Below, one piece after another: positions 43,886-48,221 of a stretch of 48,221 nt of DNA. The notes beneath the pieces were generated by a model that was not told the DNA's origin, searched no databases, and saw only the letters and a list, made by a program, of their open reading frames with translations. Position 1 is the stretch's first letter; each line of letters starts with the position of its first letter. The stretch spans positions 1 through 48,221 of the forward strand of contig JAFDXO010000115.1 in the NCBI GenBank assembly GCA_018267925.1. Direction: 5' to 3'. A program made the position numbers and the translations under genes. The stretch comes from Bacteroidota bacterium (GTDB lineage: Bacteria > Bacteroidota > Bacteroidia > Chitinophagales > Chitinophagaceae).

Positions 43886-44022
43886 ACCGATAACAGGCGT
43901 TTGGCTCAATGGCGGGTGACGTGGTTAATTGAACATTCTACCTCGCATCAACTTTTATGGTGTATTGACAGTTTTGTGCTCCGAAATCCGCCACTGCGCC
44001 AAGCGCCAAAACGTTATGTGGC
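43886..44022 (+). repeat. attC-like site 3
   Basis: ACCGATAAC (43886-43894) begins the site. Arms GGCGTTTGGCTCAATGGCGG and CCGCCACTGCGCCAAGCGCC pair with few mismatches. The core GTT is at 44013-44015 (ACGTTATGTGGC). The loop shares about 22 of 23 bases (43915-43937) with site 1 (36861-36883). The junction bases GTTATGTGGC recur, reversed and complemented, at 45266-45275. Confidence 0.9.
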
Positions 44023-44041
44023 ATTTTAAAACAACACCGCA

Positions 44042-44245
44042 ATGAAAGAAGAACTAACAGACAACGAACATTCTGAAATATTAAAAAATGAAGAAGCCGA
44101 TTTATTCGGACGAAAAGCAACTTTCAAAGATTATGTGAACATTGGATTCGATATTGAGGAAGCGAAAAATATGGCGGGACTGAAAAACTACGATTTTTCA
44201 ACGGATGAAGAATTACAGAAATTTATTGACGAAATAATAAAATAA
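44042..44245 (+). CDS. Unknown 67-residue acidic protein (cassette 4, gene 1)
   Basis: A small soluble protein, MKEELTDNEHSEILKNEEAD followed by LFGRKATFKDYVNIGFDIEEAKNMAGLKNYDF. It is rich in Glu, Asp and Lys, predicted helical, with no signal peptide or Cys motif. The segment FGRKATFKDYVN is the most conserved-looking. I recognise no family. It starts 27 bases after the cassette core and ends one base before the next gene, so it belongs to a three-gene operon. It may be a small antitoxin-like or accessory protein, but that is speculation. Confidence 0.6.
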   Translation: MKEELTDNEHSEILKNEEADLFGRKATFKDYVNIGFDIEEAKNMAGLKNYDFSTDEELQKFIDEIIK

Positions 44246-44246
44246 T

Positions 44247-44810
44247 ATGTTTTCAACTAACAAAGAAATAAAAGCAATCAACTTATACTTCAAAGAATTT
44301 GTTTTACAACATAATGATTATTTTTTTGACAAACATTTAGAAAAGACAATCAAAAAAATTGAAAGCGAAACAGAAACAGATTTTAGCGAAAATTGGGAAA
44401 ACCTTATTGCTCTAATGCAGATTATTGAACGAACTTACAACTTAAAAGCAATAATCACTGAAAACAATTATTACAGGTTTGAATTTCACAATGCAGAAAA
44501 TATTCAAGACAAAGGAGCAACAAAGATTGATGCACTTTTTAGTTGTTGTTATCAAACATTGAGAAAGTATTGGAATGAAAATGCACCATATTTCAACAGA
44601 GGCGTTGAACCATTTGACATTAGTGATTTTGACGAAACCGAAGAAGAGTTCAATGACGAAGGTTTTAAAGAAATTGGAACAAAAGAATTTTTAAAAACAA
44701 TTACGACCAACGAATTACTTTCAATGCTTAAAGTAACTAAAAAAGACAATCCGACTAAACTAAAATTTATCAGTTGGTTAGAACAAGAATTAGAAAAAAG
44801 AAAATCATAA
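44247..44810 (+). CDS. Unknown 187-residue protein (cassette 4, gene 2)
   Basis: A soluble, mainly helical protein. Segments include INLYFKEFVLQHNDYFFDKH, KIESETETDFSENWENLIAL, RFEFHNAENIQDKGATKIDALFSCCYQTLRKYW and a highly acidic middle (DISDFDETEEEFNDEGFKEI). The last part, FLKTITTNELLSMLKVTKKDNPTKLKFISWLEQELE, looks like a compact helical domain. No transmembrane region is predicted and I recognise no family. It begins one base after the 67-residue gene and its stop overlaps the start of the GIY-YIG-like gene (TAATG), so the three are translated together. Confidence 0.6.
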   Translation: MFSTNKEIKAINLYFKEFVLQHNDYFFDKHLEKTIKKIESETETDFSENWENLIALMQIIERTYNLKAIITENNYYRFEFHNAENIQDKGATKIDALFSCCYQTLRKYWNENAPYFNRGVEPFDISDFDETEEEFNDEGFKEIGTKEFLKTITTNELLSMLKVTKKDNPTKLKFISWLEQELEKRKS

Positions 44811-45259
44811 TGAAACAATTTGAGTTTGACCGAAATTTCATTGAAGCCAAGTTTTCAGAAGCAGAAACGTTTCTCTTTGACAAGCAGAACGTTTATCAAA
44901 TAAAATATGAAAACTTTGACAAAACAACGTTTGACAAGCTCAATTCCGATTTATTACATAATGTTTCAAATAAATTTATAGTTTATTGCTTGTGGTTGGG
45001 CGACACTCAAAATGATTTGAAACCAAAATATGTTGGACACGCAAAAAACACAATTTCACGACAACGATTAAGGGCACATTTGACGAAGAAAAACAAAGCA
45101 ACAGGTGCACAACTTGACAAAATAACAAAGTATTTAGAAGATAAAAAGTATTTTGGCTTGACATATTTAATCATTGAGCCAAGTTATATGAGAACTTCGC
45201 TTGAAGAATGGTTAATAAACAAAAATATTGACAAACTTGAATGGAATAAAAACAAATAA
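44810..45259 (+). CDS. GIY-YIG-like nuclease-domain protein (cassette 4, gene 3)
   Basis: A 149-residue soluble protein. The start at 44810 (MKQFEFDRNFIEAKFSEAET) is preferred over an upstream in-frame start, since it forms the TAATG overlap with gene 2. GIY-YIG hallmarks are visible: FIVYCLWLGD (residues 56-65) in place of GIY, KPKYVGHAKN (71-80) in place of YIG, then SRQRLRAHLTKK with Arg85 and Arg88, and later RTSLEEWLI with Glu132/Glu133 as the metal-binding glutamate candidate. The spacing is compatible with the fold. It may cut DNA or, if degenerate, only bind it. Its neighbours are unknown. It could be a defence effector or a mobile-element nuclease. Confidence 0.65.
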   Translation: MKQFEFDRNFIEAKFSEAETFLFDKQNVYQIKYENFDKTTFDKLNSDLLHNVSNKFIVYCLWLGDTQNDLKPKYVGHAKNTISRQRLRAHLTKKNKATGAQLDKITKYLEDKKYFGLTYLIIEPSYMRTSLEEWLINKNIDKLEWNKNK

Positions 45260-45265
45260 AAAAAC

Positions 45266-45402
45266 GCCACATAACAAGGTATTGCCAAAAGCGGGGCTGA
45301 AGTGCATATTTAGAAATTGTTACATATATTTGGCTTGAGGTATTTCTATTAGGCTTGGGTACAAAAATCCCCGCCTTCGGCAATACCCAAACCGTTGCCT
45401 GC
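45266..45402 (+). repeat. attC-like site 4
   Basis: GCCACATAAC (45266-45275) begins the site. Arms GGTATTGCCAAAAGCGGGG and CCCCGCCTTCGGCAATACC pair with two mismatches. The core GTT is at 45394-45396 in CCGTTGCCTGC. The left arm and start of the loop share GCGGGGCTGAAGTGCA with site 5. The junction bases GTTGCCTGC recur, reversed and complemented, at 47318-47326. Confidence 0.9.
45325..45332 (+). promoter_or_regulatory. -7 box in the loop of attC-like site 4
   Basis: TATATTTG is an exact TAnnTTTG match. It lies in the loop of site 4, 110 bases before the first gene of cassette 5. No TTG box at the usual spacing is present, so promoter activity is uncertain. Confidence 0.35.
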
Positions 45403-45441
45403 AAGCATAACAGACACCCTAAACATTAAACAGACATTAAA

Positions 45442-45822
45442 ATGGCAGAAATTTTTACAATAGACATTGAGCTAACATCAGAACGACAAAAGCTACTAAA
45501 AATACCTGAACTCATTGAAGTACCGAAAGGTTCTGTTGTTCAATGGAACATTAAGAACTTTGAAGAATTTAGACAGAATTGGCATAGACCATTCGGCAGT
45601 TTTATATTCACTCTTTACTTTGAAAACAAATCGCCATTTAAATGGAAACGGACATTTATACAGCTTTTTGACCCACATTTTGGACCTTACTATTCAAGAA
45701 TAATTCGCTTGGCAGAAGATGTAGCAGACAAAAAGGGAGATTATAAGTATGGTGTAAGTGTTTTTGATGCTGAACAAAATGAGCCTGTTTATGATGAAGA
45801 CCCTATTTTAAGAGTGTTTTAA
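45442..45822 (+). CDS. Unknown 126-residue protein (cassette 5, gene 1)
   Basis: A small soluble protein predicted to be mostly beta strands. Segments are IFTIDIELTSERQKLLKIPELIEVPKGSVVQWNIKN, FGSFIFTLYFENKSPFKWKRTFIQLFDP and KGDYKYGVSVFDAEQNEPVYDEDPILRVF. The order of strands, the PKGSVVQW turn and the final YDEDPILRV suggest an Ig- or cupredoxin-like fold without the metal ligands. I do not recognise a named family. It lies eight bases before the patatin-like gene and is surely co-transcribed. Such a partner could regulate the phospholipase or sense a trigger, but this is inference. Confidence 0.65.
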   Translation: MAEIFTIDIELTSERQKLLKIPELIEVPKGSVVQWNIKNFEEFRQNWHRPFGSFIFTLYFENKSPFKWKRTFIQLFDPHFGPYYSRIIRLAEDVADKKGDYKYGVSVFDAEQNEPVYDEDPILRVF

Positions 45823-45830
45823 GATTAGCT

Positions 45831-47306
45831 ATGGAAATACAAATATTTTCAATAAAGAAAGAACTATACAAGCACATTGAAAAAGCTTGTAACGACTTAA
45901 ATAATATTCAAACAGACAAGGAGTTTACGTTTAAAACACCACCAGAACGACTTAAAGACAAATTTTATTTAGAACATCGAGATGAATATCACTCTGACAC
46001 AGTTTTTGAGTGGTTAAAAAACTACCGACAACAAGAAAAAAAGGAAAATCAATTAATCATTTTAGTTGTTGATGGATATTTAAGGTCAAGCCGACTTGGT
46101 AATTTATTTGGGACTGTAAGTGCAACAGACGGTTTGGCAGTGTTTACGGTTGTAGATTTTAGCCAATTTGTAAATGATATTGTTCGTTTTTGTAGATACT
46201 ATTTAGTAAGATATGCTTTAAGTTTTTTAGAGCCTTCAATAAAATCACACGATGACCCAAGCAGAAAAGAATGTGTGTTTCACAAAAAAATGAATAAAAT
46301 AGAATTGCGAGATTCTCTTTATTCGGGACACATTTGTCAAACTTGTTATGACCAATTAAGACCAAAATTAAATACAGAAATAAGCAATTCAATAAAGCAA
46401 ATGCTTTTATTGGTTTCAAATCAACACCCTTACTCAATCGTTATTAAAGGTGGTGGTGTTAAAGGACTTGCATTTGCAGGTGCATTATTAGAACTTGAAA
46501 ACTATTTCTCATTTGACACATTTGCAGGAACATCAGCAGGTGCAATAACAGCAGTATTGATGGGTGCAGGTTACAAACCAAACGAATTACTTGAAATCCT
46601 TGATAAAAAAGATTTTAATGAGTTCAAGGATGCTTCCTTCCTAAAAGGAGTTTTAAACTTTATTAGAACAAGGGGGTTTTATCCAGGCGATGAAATAGAA
46701 AAATGGATTAACCAATTAATTAGAACCAAACTACCAGAACTTTTAAACGAAGTCACGATGGAAGAGTTGCCAACTCATACTATTGTATATTCATCAAGAG
46801 TAAAAGATGGGACTTTGATTTTTGATTCCAAAAAACAACGAAAAGAAACTCACGTTGCTTTTGCAACACGATGTTCTATGTCAATTCCTTACTTTTTTAG
46901 TCCAAAACTTGTTGATGGCGTTAGGGTTTACGATGGCGGTGCAAGAAACAATTTTCCTTTAAAAGTATTTATTGACACTTATCCTAATAAACCTGTAATT
47001 GGACTTTATCTTGTCAATGGAACAAAAAAAGGTGGACTTGTAATTGGCGAATTAGCAAATATCGCTATGGACGGAGAAGAAGTCCCTATTGTCCAAAACA
47101 ACCTTGACAAAGTAGTTGTAATAGACCCAAGACCTATCAAAACAACTGATTTCAATTTGACCAAAAAGAAAAAAGAATTTTTAGTCTTATCAGGCAGACT
47201 TGGAGCATTGAAATTTATTGAACGAAATTACCCTGACATTGACTTTGACAGAGAAAGAATACAAACTATAAGCCGACAAATTGACGAACTTAAAAAAGAG
47301 ATATAA
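45831..47306 (+). CDS. Patatin-like phospholipase with an unusual N-terminal domain
   Basis: A 491-residue soluble protein. Residues 200-470 form a patatin domain: oxyanion loop GGGVKG (207-212), nucleophile elbow GTSAG with Ser235, and DGGARNN with catalytic Asp368. The dyad is complete, so it should hydrolyse acyl chains of membrane lipids. Residues 1-200 are not like known patatin N-termini. They have a beta segment (LIILVVDGYLRSSRLGNLFG), a helical part and a Cys/His cluster, Cys148-X2-His151 with Cys169-X2-Cys172, that could bind zinc. Patatins are effectors in some anti-phage systems such as CBASS CapV, but no cyclase is nearby. It is paired with an unknown 126-residue protein in cassette 5. 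A defence role is a hypothesis. Confidence 0.8.
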   Translation: MEIQIFSIKKELYKHIEKACNDLNNIQTDKEFTFKTPPERLKDKFYLEHRDEYHSDTVFEWLKNYRQQEKKENQLIILVVDGYLRSSRLGNLFGTVSATDGLAVFTVVDFSQFVNDIVRFCRYYLVRYALSFLEPSIKSHDDPSRKECVFHKKMNKIELRDSLYSGHICQTCYDQLRPKLNTEISNSIKQMLLLVSNQHPYSIVIKGGGVKGLAFAGALLELENYFSFDTFAGTSAGAITAVLMGAGYKPNELLEILDKKDFNEFKDASFLKGVLNFIRTRGFYPGDEIEKWINQLIRTKLPELLNEVTMEELPTHTIVYSSRVKDGTLIFDSKKQRKETHVAFATRCSMSIPYFFSPKLVDGVRVYDGGARNNFPLKVFIDTYPNKPVIGLYLVNGTKKGGLVIGELANIAMDGEEVPIVQNNLDKVVVIDPRPIKTTDFNLTKKKKEFLVLSGRLGALKFIERNYPDIDFDRERIQTISRQIDELKKEI

Positions 47307-47317
47307 CAAAAATGCCA

Positions 47318-47456
47318 GCAGGCAACAAGCAGTTTTGCAATAGCGGGGCTGAAGTGCAAAATTGAACTTGTGTGCTTCTATCAACTTTTGTACATTAGCC
47401 GAACGGAAGTGCTTCGATTGCCCCGCCATCGCAAAGCTGCCAAACCGTTATATGCC
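47318..47456 (+). repeat. attC-like site 5
   Basis: GCAGGCAAC (47318-47326) begins the site. Arms GCAGTTTTGCAATAGCGGGGC and GCCCCGCCATCGCAAAGCTGC pair with few mismatches. The core GTT is at 47447-47449 in CCGTTATATGCC. The loop contains AATTGAAC and two copies of GTGCTTC. The junction bases GTTATATGCC recur, reversed and complemented, at 47970-47979. Confidence 0.9.
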
Positions 47457-47497
47457 ATTGCCGTTCTCCGATTGAACAGTAGTGCATAATTTGAACA

Positions 47498-47938
47498 AGA
47501 AAAAGAAAATATTTTTCCACCACACAAATTTGTTAATTGGTTAATTCGGTATAATCATTTTGGTAGTTGTGGTTTTCAACCTTCTTTTCTTCCTCCTTTG
47601 AATACTTTACGGCTGAATAATCTAACCAACTTTCTCTTTCGTCATTGAAAACTTCCTGTGCTTCATCTTCACTTTCAATTTCATCTTCTTCCATTATTTG
47701 AGTTATATCCCGAAGACCGTTCATACCTGCATAGTTTTCATATTCTTCACAAGCCATTTCGTATGCTTGCTGTTCGGCATCTTCAAAATCTCTTGCCTCG
47801 ATTACGAGAAAGTTGTTTGCTCCGCCAAAACCACCAGCTAATCCGTAGCCGATGATAAATAAATTGTCTAATTTGTTTTCCATTTTTTTATTTATTTATT
47901 GTTTAATTATTCCTACGCTAAAAATATTTTCTTTTTCT
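47498..47938. repeat. 19-bp inverted repeat flanking the cassette 6 gene
   Basis: AGAAAAAGAAAATATTTTT at 47498-47516 and its exact reverse complement AAAAATATTTTCTTTTTCT at 47920-47938 enclose the minus-strand gene. The sequence is AT-rich and of low complexity, but a perfect 19-base match in this arrangement is unlikely by chance. It may be a remnant of an inversion or a transcription signal on each side. Confidence 0.7.
47533..47883 (-). CDS. Unknown acidic 116-residue protein (cassette 6)
   Basis: A small soluble protein on the minus strand, opposite to all other cassette genes. It starts MENKLDNLFIIGYGLAGGFGGANNFLVIEARDFEDAEQQAYEMACEEYENYAGMNGLRDI and continues with an extremely acidic helix (MEEDEIESEDEAQEVFNDERESWLDY). 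The GYGLAGGFGGANN loop and the following EARDFEDAEQQAYEMACEEYE resemble small proteins often found in phages and other mobile elements. The function is not known. It is the only gene of the shortest complete cassette. Its promoter must lie in the cassette at 47884-47970, where TATTTTTA on the minus strand is one mismatch from TAnnTTTG. Confidence 0.65.
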   Translation of the reverse strand: MENKLDNLFIIGYGLAGGFGGANNFLVIEARDFEDAEQQAYEMACEEYENYAGMNGLRDITQIMEEDEIESEDEAQEVFNDERESWLDYSAVKYSKEEEKKVENHNYQNDYTELTN

Positions 47939-47969
47939 TTCTCTCAGATTGAACTTTGTTGGAAGCAAC

Positions 47970-48107
47970 GGCATATAACAAGCACATTGCCAAAAGAGGC
48001 GGTGTGGTGATTAATTGAACTGGATTGCTTCGTATCATCATTTGTGCTTTATTGAACATTTGTGCTTCGTATTCGCCTCCTTCGGCAATCTGCAAACCGT
48101 TGTAAGC
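47970..48107 (+). repeat. attC-like site 6
   Basis: GGCATATAAC (47970-47979) begins the site. Arms GCACATTGCCAAAAGAGGCG and CGCCTCCTTCGGCAATCTGC pair with few mismatches. The core GTT is at 48099-48101 in CCGTTGTAAGC. The loop has ATTGAAC twice and TGCTTCG twice. If the rule holds, the seventh cassette should end with about GCTTACAAC beyond the window. Confidence 0.88.
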
Positions 48108-48123
48108 AATTTTTCATCAAACT

Positions 48124-48221
48124 ATGTCACAAAAAGAAACAATCGAGACAAATCCAAAAAAGAGAATCTATCAAATTGATTTATTTAGATTTTTAGCAGC
48201 CCTTTCAGTTGTTTTTTATCA
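48124..48221 (+). CDS. Acyltransferase 3 family membrane protein, 5' part only
   Basis: The frame begins ATG at 48124, 24 bases after the cassette core, and is cut by the window edge. The visible 32 residues are MSQKETIETNPKKRIYQIDLF followed by RFLAALSVVFY, with IDLFRFLAALSVV typical of the first transmembrane segment of acyltransferase-3 (O-acyltransferase) proteins. Such enzymes move acyl groups onto surface sugars or other acceptors. It is the first gene of cassette 7. The rest of the gene and its end site are not visible. Confidence 0.7.
   Translation, partial: MSQKETIETNPKKRIYQIDLFRFLAALSVVFY

Larger units (their letters stand above)
35264..48221 (+). mobile_element. Integron-like gene cassette array (six complete cassettes, a seventh cut by the edge)
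   Basis: Six attC-like sites separate gene groups. Taking cleavage after the G of GTT, the cassettes are 35265-36959 (ars), 36960-38426 (MFS), 38427-44013 (type III R-M), 44014-45394 (GIY-YIG group), 45395-47447 (patatin group), 47448-48099 (acidic protein) and 48100 onward (acyltransferase). In each of the six complete cassettes the first nine or ten bases are the reverse complement of the bases just before and including the AAC of its own 3' site, for example GTTATATGCC at 47447 and GGCATATAAC at 47970. Between neighbouring cassettes these bases differ. This is the known signature of integrase-formed cassettes. No integrase gene is in the window, so the array could be of the CALIN type or have its integrase elsewhere. 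Confidence 0.9.

Noticed and set aside
43739..44029. A 96-codon plus-strand frame after res
   Set aside because: It overlaps the res stop and reads through the whole of attC-like site 3, including both arms. The apparent protein is composed of repeat translation.
45831..47306. Calling cassette 5 a CBASS system
   Set aside because: A patatin effector is present, but no CD-NTase (GS...D.D motif) gene is in the window.
36832..48107. The six repeats as a CRISPR array, REP elements or transposon ends
   Set aside because: They are spaced by 0.5-5.5 kb with genes between, have variable arms and follow the cassette boundary rule. No transposase or target duplication is seen.

Overview
The window looks like a chromosomal segment of a member of the Bacteroidota. 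The evidence is a type IX secretion (T9SS) gene group, a secreted protein with a CHU_C/gliding-type C-terminal domain, SprB-like repeats, DUF6089, a PorP/SprF protein, and promoters of the TTG-N18..22-TAnnTTTG type. I cannot name a genus. No phage structural genes, CRISPR array or rRNA were seen.

Positions 1-5650 hold a tRNA-Leu(CAG), a DUF4256 protein, a urea transporter, a run of cytochrome c biogenesis genes (CcmC/CcsA-like, CcmD-like) leading into a Glu/Leu/Phe/Val dehydrogenase, and the DNA repair glycosylase tag. Positions 5645-16892 (minus strand) are a T9SS locus: PorV/PorQ-like protein, a 1684-residue PorU/PorU2-like C25 peptidase, DUF6089 protein, a large secreted CHU_C protein with SprB repeats, and PorP/SprF. 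Positions 17066-20389 carry tyrS and a seven-haem c-type cytochrome with TPRs. Positions 20405-30656 are a surface glycan locus: five GT-B glycosyltransferases, an AsnB-type amidotransferase, a polytopic membrane protein and a NodB-like deacetylase. Core genes follow: dnaG, an alanine/saccharopine dehydrogenase-like gene, hscB and a tRNA-Leu(CAA) with a strong terminator.

From 35264 to the right edge the window is an integron-like gene cassette array. Six attC-like sites (about 36832, 38233, 43886, 45266, 47318 and 47970) share imperfect inverted-repeat arms ending in AAC on the left and GTT on the right, around a partly conserved loop. The proof is in the boundaries. For all six complete cassettes, the first 9-10 bases (starting GTT) are the exact reverse complement of the R''-like sequence at the end of the same cassette, as expected of integrase-generated circular cassettes.

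The cassettes are: (1) arsR, DUF6428, a 41-residue membrane peptide and arsC; (2) an MFS transporter; (3) a 5.6-kb cassette with an XRE regulator and a type III restriction-modification system; (4) two unknown genes plus a GIY-YIG-like protein; (5) an unknown 126-residue protein plus a patatin-like phospholipase with an unfamiliar N-terminal domain; (6) an acidic protein on the minus strand between 19-bp inverted repeats; (7) the start of an acyltransferase-3 gene, cut by the window edge. A Bacteroidota-type promoter ends 3 bp before the first junction and probably acts like the Pc promoter of an integron. A 17-bp direct repeat lies just upstream. No integrase gene is visible. The array is therefore either a cluster of attC sites lacking an integrase (CALIN) or an integron whose integrase lies outside this window. 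It combines probable anti-phage functions (type III R-M, perhaps patatin and GIY-YIG) with metal resistance and transport.
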